Shown: positions 39,146 through 48,504, counted from the first letter of the stretch. The stretch: DNA of 64,000 nt from Streptomyces sp. MBT53 (GCF_016654115.1 NZ_JAEQAZ010000011.1:26299-90298), one strand, 5' to 3'. The notes: generated from the letters alone by a model not told the origin. Numbers and translations: made by a program.

Positions 39146-39993
39146 CACTCCCCCTCCTCGGCGACAGGCCCCGCCGGGTGGGCGGGGTCGGAGGCCGACG
39201 TGTCCTGCGGCGCATCGTGCGAACTGAGGTGCTCGGCCGGCGACTGGTCCTGCGGCGCTCCGGAGCCGCGCGGATGGACCACGCGCGCGGGTGCGGTCTC
39301 TCCCCTGGCCAGGCGGAGGCCCACCAGCGACGCGGGTCCCGCACCGCCGCTCGCCCCGACGGCCCCGGGCCGCTCGTCGGGGAAGCCGGCGAGGATCCGC
39401 GCGGTCTCCTTGAAAGTGCACATCGGCGCCCCGCGCGTGGGCTCCACGGGTGCGCCCGTGCGCAGGTCGTCGACGAGGCGCCGGGCGCTGGCGGGGGTCT
39501 GGTTGTCGAAGAACTCCCAGTTGACCATCACCACCGGCGCGAAGTCGCAGGCCGCGTTGCACTCGATGTGCTCCAGGGTGACCTTGCCGTCGCCGGTGGT
39601 CTCACCGTTGCCGACGCCCAGGTGCTCCTGGAGGGACTCGAAGATGGCGTCGCCGCCCATCACCGCGCACAGCGTGTTGGTGCAGACCCCGACCTGGTAG
39701 TCGCCGCTCGGCCGGCGCCGGTACATCGTGTAGAAGGTCGCCACGGCGGCGACCTCCGCCGTCGTCAACTCCAGCAGGTCCGCGCAGAACTGCTGCCCCG
39801 TGCGCGTGACATGGCCTTCCTCCGCCTGCACGAGATGCAGCAACGGCAGGAGGGCCGAGCGGGAGTCCGGGTAGCGGGCGATGATCTCCCGCCCGTCGGC
39901 CTCCAGCCGGGCCCGGACGTCGTCCGGGTAAGCGGGCGCGGGCAGTTGGGGCATGCCCAGGCTGACGCCCTGCTCCGAAGAACTGGTGGTCAC
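39145..39993 (-). CDS. nuoE: NADH-quinone oxidoreductase subunit E with extended tail
   Basis: A 282-residue peripheral subunit with the thioredoxin-like 2Fe-2S domain (cluster N1a). The four cysteines are visible as CTNTLC and, later, CNAACD in the expected spacing; the helical N-terminal part contains [15 protein letters not shown]. From about residue 200 the protein continues into a Gly/Ala/Pro-rich, probably disordered tail of 80 residues that is absent in E. coli NuoE. The GTG start at 39993 overlaps the nuoD stop by 4 bp. Confidence 0.94.
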   Translation of the reverse strand: MTTSSSEQGVSLGMPQLPAPAYPDDVRARLEADGREIIARYPDSRSALLPLLHLVQAEEGHVTRTGQQFCADLLELTTAEVAAVATFYTMYRRRPSGDYQVGVCTNTLCAVMGGDAIFESLQEHLGVGNGETTGDGKVTLEHIECNAACDFAPVVMVNWEFFDNQTPASARRLVDDLRTGAPVEPTRGAPMCTFKETARILAGFPDERPGAVGASGGAGPASLVGLRLARGETAPARVVHPRGSGAPQDQSPAEHLSSHDAPQDTSASDPAHPAGPVAEEGE

Positions 39994-41327
39994 CGGTCGA
40001 CGCCTCCCATCACGGGGTCGATGGACGCGACAGCGACGATGACGTCGGCGACCTGGCCGCCCTCGCACATCGCCGCCATGGCCTGAAGGTTGGTGAAGGA
40101 CGGGTCCCTGAAGTGGACCCGGTAGGGGCGGGTGCCTCCGTCGGACACGGCGTGCACCCCGAGTTCGCCCTTGGGCGACTCGACCGCCGCGTACGCCTGT
40201 CCCGGCGGCACGCGGAAGCCCTCGGTCACCAGCTTGAAGTGGTGGATCAGGGCCTCCATGGAGGTGCCCATGATCTTCTTGATGTGGTCGAGCGAGTTGC
40301 CCAACCCGTCCGGCCCGAGCGCGAGTTGGGCGGGCCAGGCGATCTTCTTGTCGGCGACCATGACCGGTCCGGGCTGCAGCCGGTCCAGGCACTGTTCGAC
40401 GATCCGCAGCGACTGCCGCATCTCCTCGAGCCGGATGAGGAAGCGGCCGTAGGAGTCGCAGGTGTCGGCGGTCGGGACGTCGAAGTCGTACGTCTCGTAG
40501 TCGCAGTACGGCTGCGCCTTGCGCAGGTCGTGCGGCAGACCGGTGGAGCGCAGGATCGGGCCTGTGGCACCGAGGGCCATGCAGCCGGCCAGGTCGAGGT
40601 AACCGACGTCCTGCATACGGGCCTTGAAGATGGGGTTCCCGGTGGCGAGCTTGTCGTACTCCGGGAGGTTCTTCTTCATCTTCTTCACGAACTCGCGGAT
40701 CTGGTCCACCGCGCCGGGCGGCAGGTCCTGGGCGAGTCCGCCGGGGCGGATGTACGCGTGGTTCATCCGCAGGCCCGTGATGAGCTCGTAGATGTCGAGA
40801 ATCATTTCACGATCACGGAATCCGTAGATCATGATCGTGGTGGCGCCGAGTTCCATCCCGCCGGTGGCGATGCACACCAGGTGGGAGGACATCCGGTTCA
40901 GCTCCATCAGGAGCACCCGGATGATCTTCGCCCGCTCGGTGATCTGGTCCTCGACGCCGAGGAGTTTCTCGACGGCGAGACAGTAGGCGGTCTCGTTGAA
41001 GAAGGACGTCAGATAGTCCATGCGCGTCACGAACGTGGTGCCCTGCGTCCACGTGCGGTACTCGAGGTTCTTCTCGATACCGGTGTGGAGGTAGCCGATG
41101 CCGCAGCGGGCCTCGGTGACCGTCTCGCCGTCGATCTCCAGGATGAGGCGGAGCACACCGTGCGTGGAGGGGTGCTGGGGCCCCATGTTGACGACGATGC
41201 GCTCGTCGTCGGCCCGGGCCGCGGACTGGACGACCTCGTCCCAGTCGCCACCGGTGACCGTATATACGGTGCCCTCGGTGGTCTCGCGCGCCGAGGCGGC
41301 CGAAGCGGATGCTGACTGCGTGCTCAC
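39990..41327 (-). CDS. nuoD: NADH-quinone oxidoreductase subunit D
   Basis: A 445-residue, 49-kDa-type subunit that lines the quinone site next to cluster N2. Conserved segments are [72 protein letters not shown] and the C-terminal DPVMGGVDR. An N-terminal extension of about 35 Ser/Ala-rich residues precedes the core. The stop overlaps nuoE, and the start overlaps the nuoC stop by 4 bp (41324-41327). Confidence 0.96.
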   Translation of the reverse strand: MSTQSASASAASARETTEGTVYTVTGGDWDEVVQSAARADDERIVVNMGPQHPSTHGVLRLILEIDGETVTEARCGIGYLHTGIEKNLEYRTWTQGTTFVTRMDYLTSFFNETAYCLAVEKLLGVEDQITERAKIIRVLLMELNRMSSHLVCIATGGMELGATTIMIYGFRDREMILDIYELITGLRMNHAYIRPGGLAQDLPPGAVDQIREFVKKMKKNLPEYDKLATGNPIFKARMQDVGYLDLAGCMALGATGPILRSTGLPHDLRKAQPYCDYETYDFDVPTADTCDSYGRFLIRLEEMRQSLRIVEQCLDRLQPGPVMVADKKIAWPAQLALGPDGLGNSLDHIKKIMGTSMEALIHHFKLVTEGFRVPPGQAYAAVESPKGELGVHAVSDGGTRPYRVHFRDPSFTNLQAMAAMCEGGQVADVIVAVASIDPVMGGVDR

Positions 41328-42064
41328 GAGTACGACCTCCGCTGGTCCGGAGCCGGGATCTGGGCGCCCTTGTACTCGACGGCGATGCCGCCGAGGGGGT
41401 AGTCCTTGCGCTGCGGGTGGCCCGGCCAGTCGTCCGGCATCATGATCCGCGTCAGCGCCGGGTGGCCGTCGAAGACGATGCCGAAGAAGTCGTAGGTCTC
41501 GCGCTCGTGCCAGTCGTTGGTCGGATAGACCGCGACCAGCGACGGGATGTGCGGATCGCTGTCCGGGGCGCTGACTTCGAGGCGGATCAGCCGGTTGTGG
41601 GTGATCGAGCGCAGGTGGTAGACGGCGTGCAGCTCGCGGCCCTTGTCGTGCGGGTAGTGCACCGCGCTGACACCCGTGCAGAGTTCGAAGCGCAGGGCCG
41701 GGTCGTCGCGCAGGGTGCGGGCGACGCGGAGCAGGTGCTCGCGTTCGATGTGGAAGGTGACCTCACCGCGGTCGACGATCGTCTTCTCGATCGCGTTGTC
41801 GGGCAGCAGTCCCTGTTCCTCCAGGGCGCCTTCCAGTTCGTCGGCGACCTCGTCGAACCAGCCGCCGTAGGGCCGGCTCGCGGCTCCCGGCAGGCGGACC
41901 GAGCGGACCAGGCCGCCGTAACCGGAGGTGTCGCCGCCGTTGTTGGCGCCGAACATGCCGCGCTGGACGCGGATCTCCTCGCCCTCACCGCGCTGGCCGG
42001 GGAGGTTGGAGGCGCCCGGATCCTGGTCCGGGGCGGCTCCGTTGGTGCCGTTCGCGTCGCTCAC
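41324..42064 (-). CDS. nuoC: NADH-quinone oxidoreductase subunit C
   Basis: A 246-residue, 30-kDa-type peripheral subunit that scaffolds NuoD and NuoB. Family segments are [42 protein letters not shown] and [18 protein letters not shown]. About 70 residues of hydrophilic N-terminal sequence ([20 protein letters not shown]) precede the domain. The GTG start at 42064 overlaps the nuoB stop by 4 bp. NuoC and NuoD are separate genes here, unlike the fused E. coli form. Confidence 0.95.
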   Translation of the reverse strand: MSDANGTNGAAPDQDPGASNLPGQRGEGEEIRVQRGMFGANNGGDTSGYGGLVRSVRLPGAASRPYGGWFDEVADELEGALEEQGLLPDNAIEKTIVDRGEVTFHIEREHLLRVARTLRDDPALRFELCTGVSAVHYPHDKGRELHAVYHLRSITHNRLIRLEVSAPDSDPHIPSLVAVYPTNDWHERETYDFFGIVFDGHPALTRIMMPDDWPGHPQRKDYPLGGIAVEYKGAQIPAPDQRRSYS

Positions 42065-42615
42065 CGCAGCAGGCCCTTCATCTCGATGGTGGGCAGTGCC
42101 TTGAGCGCCGCCTCCTCCGCCTCGCGGGCCGCCTCCTCGGCGTTCACGCCGAGCTTGGAGGACTGGATCTTCTGGTGGAGCTTGAGGATCGCGTCCATCA
42201 GCATCTCGGGCCGTGGCGGGCAGCCCGGGAGATAGATGTCGACCGGGACGATGTGGTCGACGCCCTGCACGATCGCGTAGTTGTTGAACATGCCGCCCGA
42301 CGAGGCGCAGACCCCCATGGAGATCACCCACTTGGGGTTCGGCATCTGGTCATAGACCTGCCGCAGCACCGGCGCCATCTTCTGGCTGACCCGGCCCGCG
42401 ACGATCATCAGGTCCGCCTGGCGCGGAGAACCGCGGAAGACCTCCATGCCGAAGCGCGCCAGGTCGTACCGTCCGGCGCCGGTCGTCATCATCTCGATGG
42501 CGCAGCAGGCGAGTCCGAACGTGGCCGGGAAGACGGACGCCTTGCGCACCCAGCCCGCGGCCTGCTCGACGGTGGTGAGCAGGAAGCCGCTCGGCAGCTT
42601 TTCTTCGAGTCCCAT
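42061..42615 (-). CDS. nuoB: NADH-quinone oxidoreductase subunit B
   Basis: A 184-residue subunit binding the terminal 4Fe-4S cluster N2. The adjacent cysteines are in [11 protein letters not shown], with the remaining ligands in [10 protein letters not shown] and [34 protein letters not shown] is also typical. It lies 14 bp after nuoA. Length and motif order are normal. Confidence 0.96.
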   Translation of the reverse strand: MGLEEKLPSGFLLTTVEQAAGWVRKASVFPATFGLACCAIEMMTTGAGRYDLARFGMEVFRGSPRQADLMIVAGRVSQKMAPVLRQVYDQMPNPKWVISMGVCASSGGMFNNYAIVQGVDHIVPVDIYLPGCPPRPEMLMDAILKLHQKIQSSKLGVNAEEAAREAEEAALKALPTIEMKGLLR

Positions 42616-42629
42616 GAGTTAAAGGCCCC

Positions 42630-42989
42630 TCAGTCCCATTCCAGGCCGCCGCGCCGCCATACGTACGCGTACGCGACGAAGACGGTGAGCACGAAGAGCA
42701 GCATCTCCACGAGCCCGAAAACACCCAGGGCGTCGAAGGTGACGGCCCAGGGGTAGAGGAAGACGATCTCGATGTCGAAGACGATGAAGAGCATCGCCGT
42801 CAGGTAGTACTTGATGGGGAAGCGCCCGCCGCCGGCCGGCGTGGGGGTCGGCTCGATGCCGCACTCGTACGCTTCGAGCTTGGCCCGGTTGTAACGCTTC
42901 GGACCGATCAGCGTGGCCATGACCACGGAGAAGATCGCAAAGCCTGCCCCGAGGGCTCCCAGTACGAGGATGGGCGCATACGCGTTCAC
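42630..42989 (-). CDS. nuoA: NADH-quinone oxidoreductase subunit A
   Basis: A 119-residue, three-helix membrane subunit of complex I and first gene of the 14-gene nuoABCDEFGHIJKLMN operon. The conserved loop KLEAYECGIEPTPTP with its Cys, then FDIEIVFLYPWA, identify it. The GTG start at 42989 is preceded by GAGGAG. The operon reads without gaps larger than 15 bp and with repeated 4-bp overlaps, indicating one transcript. A Rex-type operator lies about 107 bp upstream. Confidence 0.95.
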   Translation of the reverse strand: MNAYAPILVLGALGAGFAIFSVVMATLIGPKRYNRAKLEAYECGIEPTPTPAGGGRFPIKYYLTAMLFIVFDIEIVFLYPWAVTFDALGVFGLVEMLLFVLTVFVAYAYVWRRGGLEWD

Positions 42990-43734
42990 CGCTCCTCGCT
43001 CCTCTCAGTCGGCACTGACTGCTGGCGATGGCGTCGGACTCACACCCACCTCACACACTCGGCAACTCCCGCCCGTCCCGGCGAAGATCGCGAACATGTG
43101 AAGCAGGTCACAAGCCCAACCGCTCCGCATCTTATGCCCGTCGCTCTGTGATCTGCGACACGGGGTATTACACAAGCTTTGTGATCTCCACCACCTGACG
43201 AACGATCATCACGTCGAGTGAGCGGTGATCTTCACACGTGAAGCGCCCGAGCGATCACCTGACGTGACATTCGCGCTCGTCACCGCAGGCGGCGAGCGGC
43301 GTCTCAATATCAAGAGACTTCTCTTGCATGCAAATTGGAGTTGGACGGAGCCGCTTGATAGTGGGAGCCCGTTCACACGTCGGAAGGAGTCGGTCGGCAC
43401 GGTGTGGACGCGTGCACGCGTTCACGAAGTCGACCGCTCGGGGTGCCCTCGCGAGACGCACACATTCCAGTGACCGTTCCGTGACCTGCGCCACACTCAT
43501 GAGAGGCGCATGAGAACCGGGCTTGGCCACCTGTCCCAACCAGTGGTAGTCGTCAGGCAATTCGGACGTAACGACGAAAGACCGTGATCACCGTCCTGAT
43601 CGGGCAGGTCCGCAATGTCCGTTACGGCGTCAATAAAGAACGACACACCCGAAGTTCGAGGTGTCCGTTGAACAATTGTGGCGCAGCACACGTTTCTTGA
43701 AGGTATGGAGGACTCCCTGATACCGGTTGGTCTC
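42990..43734. other. 745-bp regulatory region between nuoA and the NlpC/P60 gene
   Basis: No convincing gene; a short plus-strand frame at 43225-43473 lacks a ribosome binding site and recognisable content. The region is less GC-rich than its surroundings. It holds several palindromes: the Rex-like site at 43096-43113, CACAA-GCT-TTGTG at 43171-43183, and CTTCAC-AC-GTGAAG at 43230-43243. It should contain divergent promoters for nuo and the cell-wall hydrolase. Confidence 0.6.
43096..43113. promoter_or_regulatory. Rex-type redox operator of the nuo operon
   Basis: The site TGTGAA-GCAG-GTCACAA matches 12 of 14 defined positions of the Streptomyces Rex consensus TTGTGAA-N4-TTCACAA. Rex senses the NADH/NAD+ ratio and is known to control nuo in streptomycetes. 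It lies just downstream of a minus-strand TAAGAT -10-like hexamer (43134-43129), a position suited to repression. Confidence 0.72.
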
Positions 43735-44538
43735 ATGTCCCACACCGCTCACATACGCAGCCACCGGAAACCCCGCCGCAGCGCGACGTCGAACATCGCC
43801 GTGCGTGCCGGAGTTGCCGGTGGCGTTCTCAGCATGGCGGCGGCGGGCGCGGCCTCGGCCAACGCGGCCGAGACGACGCAGACCCTGCAACTGCCCACCC
43901 TGACGGCCGATCTGTCCACCCAGGTCGCACAGTCCGCCGAGGCCACCCAGCAGGCCGCGGCGAACTACCAGCTGCGCGCCGAGCGTGACGCGGCCGCCGC
44001 AAACGCCGCGAAGCAGGCCAAGGCGGACCTCGCGGACGCCCAGAAGAAGGCGGAGGCAAAGAAGAAGGCCCAGGAGGACGCCCGTAAGGCCGCTGCGGAG
44101 CGCGCCACGTCACGGAGCACCGAGCGGACCACCCTGGCCGCCTCCACGGGCACCAGCACCTCCACGAGCTCTTCCACGGCCACGGGTTCGGCCGCGGCCG
44201 TCGTGGCCTTCGTGAAGGCGCAGATCGGCAAGTCCTACGTCCTGGGTGCCACCGGCCCCAGCGCCTACGACTGCTCCGGGCTCGTCGGTGCCGCCTTCAA
44301 GCAGGTCGGCATCAGCCTGCCGCGTGTCTCCCAGGACCAGTCGACCGCCGGTACTCAGGTGTCCCTGAGCAACCTTCAGGCCGGCGACATCCTGTACTGG
44401 GGCAGCGCGGGCAGCGCGTACCACGTCGCCGTGTACGTGGGCGACGGCATGTTCGTCGGCGCGCAGAACCCCTCCACCGGCATCGTGGAGCGGCCGCTGT
44501 CCTACGACCCGCCGACGGGCGCGGTGCGGGTGCTCTGA
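43735..44538 (+). CDS. secreted NlpC/P60 peptidoglycan endopeptidase
   Basis: A cell-wall hydrolase of about 267 residues. An N-terminal export region ends near AAAGAASANA (about residue 42). A long Ala/Lys-rich coiled coil follows (about 60-125, repeats of AKQAKADLADAQKKAE), then a Ser/Thr-rich linker and the C-terminal NlpC/P60 domain. The catalytic Cys is in YDCSGLV (about 180) and the His in YHVAVYVGDG (about 229). The usual third polar residue falls in FVGAQNPST, where Gln or Asn replaces the common His. The start is uncertain: ATG 43735 lacks a near Shine-Dalgarno, GGAGG at 43707 is too far, and ATG 43705 is the alternative. It probably cleaves stem peptides in septum or spore wall remodelling. 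Confidence 0.85.
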   Translation: MSHTAHIRSHRKPRRSATSNIAVRAGVAGGVLSMAAAGAASANAAETTQTLQLPTLTADLSTQVAQSAEATQQAAANYQLRAERDAAAANAAKQAKADLADAQKKAEAKKKAQEDARKAAAERATSRSTERTTLAASTGTSTSTSSSTATGSAAAVVAFVKAQIGKSYVLGATGPSAYDCSGLVGAAFKQVGISLPRVSQDQSTAGTQVSLSNLQAGDILYWGSAGSAYHVAVYVGDGMFVGAQNPSTGIVERPLSYDPPTGAVRVL

Positions 44539-44562
44539 GCCCACGCACGACGCCGTGAGCAT

Positions 44563-44591
44563 GGGACCGTTGCCTCGGGGGCGACGGTCCC
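44563..44591 (+). terminator. hairpin terminator after the NlpC/P60 gene
   Basis: GGGACCGTTGCC (44563-44574) pairs with GGCGACGGTCCC (44580-44591), a 12-bp stem with one wobble and a short TCGGG-type loop, 25 bases after the stop codon. Confidence 0.8.
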
Positions 44592-44732
44592 CTCGGCGTA
44601 CCCCGCTCCCGCCGACCGCTCTCCGGGCGTCCCCACTACCGGAGTGCGCGGCCTCCCTGGAAAGCTCTTCTCTCAAGGTTCTTCAGTTCGGCTAACCCGA
44701 CAGCCGGACACCAAACCCGAGGAGAGCAAGTC

Positions 44733-45359
44733 ATGCCACGTGTCTTCGTCCAGGGACGTCCCGTCGACTCCTACCCCCACCCCGCACCCGAGGCAGGGCG
44801 CGGCTCCGTGCGCCGCGTCACCGAGGTCGGCGAAGAGGTCCTGCACCGGCCGAGCCGGGACGTCACCGAGTTCGGACCCGATCTCGCCGCGCTCATCGAC
44901 GACATGTTCCTCACCATGTACGTCGCCGACGGAGCCGGCCTCGCGGCCAATCAAGTGGGCGTGGATCTGCGCCTGTTCGTGTACGACTGCTTCGACGACG
45001 ACGGTGTCCGACATGTCGGGCACATCGTCAACCCGGTGCTCGACCCGCTCGCCCCGGCCGGGCGCCGGCTGCTCGACGAGGGCGAGGGGTGCCTGTCGGT
45101 GCCCGGCGCGGTGATGGACGTACCGCGTCCCGACCGGGCCGTGGTGCGCGGGCTCGACAAGGACGGCACCGCGCTTGTGATCGAGGGCACAGGCTATTTC
45201 GCGCGCTGCCTCGCCCATGAGACCGACCACGTCAACGGACAGGTCTATCTGGACCGGCTCTCCAAGCGGGACCGCAAGGAGGCGCTGCGGCAGGTGGCGG
45301 ACCGACGGGAGAAGGTGTTCGCCCGCCGGGCCGCCAGGACGGCCGCGCTCAGCGACTGA
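44733..45359 (+). CDS. def: peptide deformylase
   Basis: A 208-residue cytoplasmic metalloenzyme removing the formyl group from nascent proteins. All three motifs are intact: GAGLAANQVG (motif 1), EGCLSVPG (motif 2, Cys metal ligand) and HETDHVNG (motif 3, about residue 162, two His ligands and the catalytic Glu). Residues 1-30 are a Pro-rich extension not seen in E. coli Def. GAGGAGAGC precedes the ATG. Streptomycetes have several paralogs; this is a complete one standing alone between the NlpC/P60 gene and the converging reductase gene. Confidence 0.94.
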   Translation: MPRVFVQGRPVDSYPHPAPEAGRGSVRRVTEVGEEVLHRPSRDVTEFGPDLAALIDDMFLTMYVADGAGLAANQVGVDLRLFVYDCFDDDGVRHVGHIVNPVLDPLAPAGRRLLDEGEGCLSVPGAVMDVPRPDRAVVRGLDKDGTALVIEGTGYFARCLAHETDHVNGQVYLDRLSKRDRKEALRQVADRREKVFARRAARTAALSD

Positions 45360-45371
45360 TCACGCCTGCGC

Positions 45372-46655
45372 TCACGCCTTCGGCGCCACCTTGCTCAGCC
45401 CGTTGATGATGCGGTCCATCGCGTCGCCGCCCGTGGGGTCGGTGAGGTTGGCCAGCATCTTCAGGGTGAACTTCATCAGCAGGGGGTGCGTCAGGCCGCG
45501 CTGGGCCGCGATCTTCATGACCTTCGGGTTGCCGATGAGCTTCACGAAGGCGCGGCCCAGCGTGTAGTAGCCGCCGTAGGTGTCCTTGAGGACCTGCGGG
45601 TAGCGGCGCAGGGCCAGTTCACGGCTCGCGGGGGTGGGGCGGGCGTGGGCCTGGACGATGACGTCGGCGGCGATCTGGCCGGACTCCATGGCGTAGGCGA
45701 TGCCCTCGCCGTTGAAGGGGTTCACCAGGCCGCCGGCGTCGCCGACCAGCAACAACCCCTTCGTGTAGTGGGGTTGACGGTTGAAGGCCATCGGGAGGGC
45801 GGCGCCGCGGATCGGGCCGGTCATGTTTTCGGGGGTGTAGCCCCAGTCCTCGGGCATGGACGCGCACCAGGCCTTCAGCACCTCGCGCCAGTCCAACTCC
45901 TTGAAGGAGTCGGAGGTGTTGAGGACGCCGAGGCCGACGTTCGAGGTGCCGTCGCCCATGCCGAAGATCCAGCCGTAGCCGGGCAGGAGACGGTCCTCGG
46001 CGCCGCGGCGGTCCCACAGTTCCAGCCAGGACTCCAGGTAGTCGTCCTCGTGGCGGGGCGAGGTGAAGTAGGTCCGGACGGCGACGCCCATCGGGCGGTC
46101 CTCGCGGCGGTGCAGGCCCATCGCCAGCGAGAGGCGGGTGGAGTTGCCGTCGGCGGCGACCACCAGGGGCGCGTGGAAGGTGACTTCGCGTTTCTCCTCG
46201 CCGAGCTTGGCGTTCACGCCGGTGATGTGGCCGGTGCGTTCGTCGATGATCGGGGCGCCGACGTTGCAGCGCTCGTAGAGGCGGGCGCCCGCCTTCTGGG
46301 CGTTGCGGGCGAGTTGTTCGTCGAAGTCGTCGCGCTTGCGGACGAGGCCGTAGTCCGGGAAGGAGGCGAGTTCCGGCCAGTCCAGCTGGAGGCGCACCCC
46401 TCCGCCGATGATGCGCAGGCCCTTGTTGCGCAGCCAGCCGGCCTCCTCGGAGATGTCGATGCCCATGGCCACGAGCTGCTTGGTGGCGCGCGGGGTGAGG
46501 CCGTCGCCGCAGACCTTCTCGCGCGGGAACTCGGTCTTCTCCAGGAGGAGGACGTCGAGTCCGGACTTGGCGAGGTGGTAGGCGGTGGCGGAGCCGGCTG
46601 GCCCCGCGCCGACGACGATCACATCGGCGGTGTTTTCGGAGAGGGGCTCGGTCAC
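45372..46655 (-). CDS. geranylgeranyl-reductase-family flavoprotein (MenJ-like)
   Basis: A 427-residue FAD-dependent reductase of isoprenoid double bonds. The N-terminal motif VVGAGPAGSATAYHLAKSG binds FAD. PREKVCGDGLTPRA is the PxxxxCG-type family signature, and DGTSNVGLGVL and LLVGDAGGLVNPFNGEGIAYAMESG follow. In mycobacteria the homologue MenJ saturates one isoprene unit of menaquinone. Its position near nuo, menG and the mqn genes supports that role here, though archaeal-lipid-type and carotenoid reductases share the fold. It converges on the deformylase gene with 12 bp between ends. Confidence 0.88.
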   Translation of the reverse strand: MTEPLSENTADVIVVGAGPAGSATAYHLAKSGLDVLLLEKTEFPREKVCGDGLTPRATKQLVAMGIDISEEAGWLRNKGLRIIGGGVRLQLDWPELASFPDYGLVRKRDDFDEQLARNAQKAGARLYERCNVGAPIIDERTGHITGVNAKLGEEKREVTFHAPLVVAADGNSTRLSLAMGLHRREDRPMGVAVRTYFTSPRHEDDYLESWLELWDRRGAEDRLLPGYGWIFGMGDGTSNVGLGVLNTSDSFKELDWREVLKAWCASMPEDWGYTPENMTGPIRGAALPMAFNRQPHYTKGLLLVGDAGGLVNPFNGEGIAYAMESGQIAADVIVQAHARPTPASRELALRRYPQVLKDTYGGYYTLGRAFVKLIGNPKVMKIAAQRGLTHPLLMKFTLKMLANLTDPTGGDAMDRIINGLSKVAPKA

Positions 46656-46753
46656 GGCGGGATCTCCCCAAGTTCGGAATCTGCGTGCCGACCGGCACTG
46701 GACATGGGCAGTCTATTCAGCGCCACTGATCACCAGGCTGAAGGGCTGCCCCC

Positions 46754-47260
46754 GTGAACCGAGCTCTCCCCGCAGTACGGCTGCGCGTCCCCACCGACGA
46801 GGACGCCGTGGCCTGGCACCGGGTCTTCGACCACCCGGACGTCATGGAGTTCCACGGCGGCAGGGCCGCGGAACTGTCCGTCTACGAGGAGCTGACCGCC
46901 CGCCAGCGCCGGCACGACGCGGAGCGCGGTTTCTGCCTGTGGACCATGCTCGACGACGAGGACCGCGTCATCGGTTTCACCGGCGCCCAGCCGTGGCCGC
47001 AGGACTGGGGGCCGAAGGGCGAGATCGAGATCGGCTGGCGGCTGGGAAGGGAGTTCTGGGGCCGGGGGTATGCCACCGCGGCGGCGGAGGCGACCCTGGA
47101 GCGGGTGCGGGCGGCCGGGGTGCCGAGCGTGGTGGCGATGGTGCTGGCCCGCAACACCCGGTCCATCGCGGTGACCAAGCGGCTGGGCATGCACCTCGCC
47201 GAGGTCTTCGCCACGCCCACCCGCAAGGAGGAGGGGCACTGCTACCGGCTCGTACTGTAA
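46754..47260 (+). CDS. GNAT-family N-acetyltransferase (RimJ/RimL type)
   Basis: A 168-residue acetyl-CoA-dependent transferase. The pattern LRVPTDEDAVAWHRVFDHPDV at the N-terminus, then EIGWRLGREFWGRGYATAAAEA (acetyl-CoA pyrophosphate loop) and VLARNTRSIAVTKRLGMH, is that of the RimJ/RimL group acting on protein N-termini or small amines. The substrate is unknown. It is divergent from the reductase gene, about 100 bp apart. Confidence 0.9.
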   Translation: MNRALPAVRLRVPTDEDAVAWHRVFDHPDVMEFHGGRAAELSVYEELTARQRRHDAERGFCLWTMLDDEDRVIGFTGAQPWPQDWGPKGEIEIGWRLGREFWGRGYATAAAEATLERVRAAGVPSVVAMVLARNTRSIAVTKRLGMHLAEVFATPTRKEEGHCYRLVL

Positions 47261-47353
47261 CTGGGAGTAACCAACAGCTACAGAACGACACTTGATGCTT
47301 CCGGTCGGGACCGGACCCGGGTTACCCTTCCGGTACCGCTGGGGGTGACATCT

Positions 47354-47695
47354 GTGCGCTTAACGCCCAAAACACCTGAAGTGCGCGTACCGCGGCTCGT
47401 CGGCCTGATGGCCGTGGACGCGCGCGAGACAGCCCAGGCTCGCGGCCTGTTCATCAACGCGCCGGACCGGCCCGACTTCCACCTCGCCGTCGTCGACTAC
47501 GTCGTACGGCAGTACCCGCAGCCCGATGCGGAGGTGCCGCGGGACTCCATGGTCTACGTGTGGTTCGACTTCGGTGAGGGGGACGGCGGGGGCGGTATGC
47601 GCGAGCCGCGGATCCCGAGGCCGCCGAGCGGCGGGATGCAGCGCGAACTGGACGAGCCGCCGGGCGACACGTTCTTCGCGACGGTGATCAGCTAG
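47354..47695 (+). CDS. small PASTA-domain protein with a TTA codon
   Basis: A 113-residue protein containing one PASTA-type segment (VRVPRLVGLMAVDARETAQARGL ... QYPQPDAEVPRDSMVYVWFD) and a Gly/Pro-rich C-terminal tail. PASTA domains bind peptidoglycan or beta-lactams, but this protein has no signal peptide or membrane segment, so its location is unclear. GTG 47354 with GGGGGTGA upstream is preferred to GTG 47345. Codon 3 is TTA (47360-47362), read in streptomycetes only by the developmentally controlled bldA tRNA, so synthesis is probably growth-phase dependent. Confidence 0.8.
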   Translation: MRLTPKTPEVRVPRLVGLMAVDARETAQARGLFINAPDRPDFHLAVVDYVVRQYPQPDAEVPRDSMVYVWFDFGEGDGGGGMREPRIPRPPSGGMQRELDEPPGDTFFATVIS

Positions 47696-47703
47696 CCGGC
47701 GAT

Positions 47704-47794
47704 CGGCCGGGCGGAGCCCACACGGCCGGGCGAAGCCCACACCGCCGGGCGAAGCCCGCACCCTCGGCGAAGCCCACGCCGCCGGCGGAGCCCA
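47704..47794. repeat. tandem 18-19-bp GC-rich repeat
   Basis: Five imperfect units of the form CCGCCGGGCGAAGCCCACA, with AGCCC(A/G) recurring at 47715, 47734, 47752, 47770 and 47788. They fill the space between the PASTA gene and the converging menG gene. Confidence 0.8.
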
Positions 47795-47799
47795 ATCCG

Positions 47800-48504
47800 T
47801 CAGCAGCCCGTGGCGTTCTTGAAGCCGCGGTGCAGGGCCACGATTCCGCCGCTCAGGTTGCGGTACGCGACCTTCGACCAGCCGGCCTTGCGCAGGCGTT
47901 CGGCCAGCGCGGGCTGGTCGGGCCAGGCGCGGATGGACTCGGCGAGGTAGACGTACGCGTCGGGGTTGGAGGAGACGGCGCGGGCGACCGGGGGCAGCGC
48001 GCGCATCAGGTACTCGGTGTAGACCGTGCGGAAGGGCGCCCAGGTCGGGTGCGAGAACTCGCAGATCACCACCCGGCCGCCGGGCTTGGTCACCCGGTAC
48101 AGCTCGCGCAGCGCGGTGTCCGTGTCCTGCACGTTGCGCAGCCCGAAGGAGATCGTCACGGCGTCGAACGTGTCGTCCTTGAACGGCAGCTTGGTGGCGT
48201 CGCCGGCCGTGAGCGGCAGCCAGGGGTGGCGCTTCTTGCCGACCTGGAGCATGCCGAGGGAGAAGTCGCAGGGGACGACATAGGCGCCGCTCTGCGCGAA
48301 GGGCAGCGAGGAGGTGGCCGTACCGGCGGCCAGGTCCAGGATCTTCTGCGCGGGGCGGGCGTCGACCGCCTTGGTGACCTCCTTGCGCCATCGGCGGTCC
48401 TGGCCGAGCGACAGCACGTCGTTGGTGAGGTCGTACCGTTCCGCCACGTCGTCGAACATCGAGGCGACTTCGTGCGGCTGCTTGTCCAGGGATGCGCGGG
48501 TCAC
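47800..48504 (-). CDS. menG: demethylmenaquinone methyltransferase
   Basis: A 234-residue SAM-dependent methyltransferase of the UbiE/MenG family, making menaquinone from demethylmenaquinone at the membrane surface. Hallmarks are [38 protein letters not shown] (SAM motif I), [12 protein letters not shown] and [10 protein letters not shown], which match the two UbiE signature patterns. The GTG start at 48504 was chosen because the core domain begins about 15 residues later; an upstream ATG adds ten residues with no ribosome binding site. It is linked functionally with mqnA and mqnC in this window. It completes the quinone used by complex I. Confidence 0.92.
   Translation of the reverse strand: MTRASLDKQPHEVASMFDDVAERYDLTNDVLSLGQDRRWRKEVTKAVDARPAQKILDLAAGTATSSLPFAQSGAYVVPCDFSLGMLQVGKKRHPWLPLTAGDATKLPFKDDTFDAVTISFGLRNVQDTDTALRELYRVTKPGGRVVICEFSHPTWAPFRTVYTEYLMRALPPVARAVSSNPDAYVYLAESIRAWPDQPALAERLRKAGWSKVAYRNLSGGIVALHRGFKNATGC

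Noticed and set aside
43225..43473. An 82-codon plus-strand frame in the nuoA/NlpC gap
   Set aside because: No ribosome binding site, no recognisable content, and it runs through palindromic regulatory DNA.
45372..46655. Assignment of the flavoprotein as an electron-transfer-flavoprotein dehydrogenase or squalene epoxidase
   Set aside because: The PxxxxCG-type sequence and C-terminal region fit the geranylgeranyl-reductase family better, and no partner genes for the others are near.
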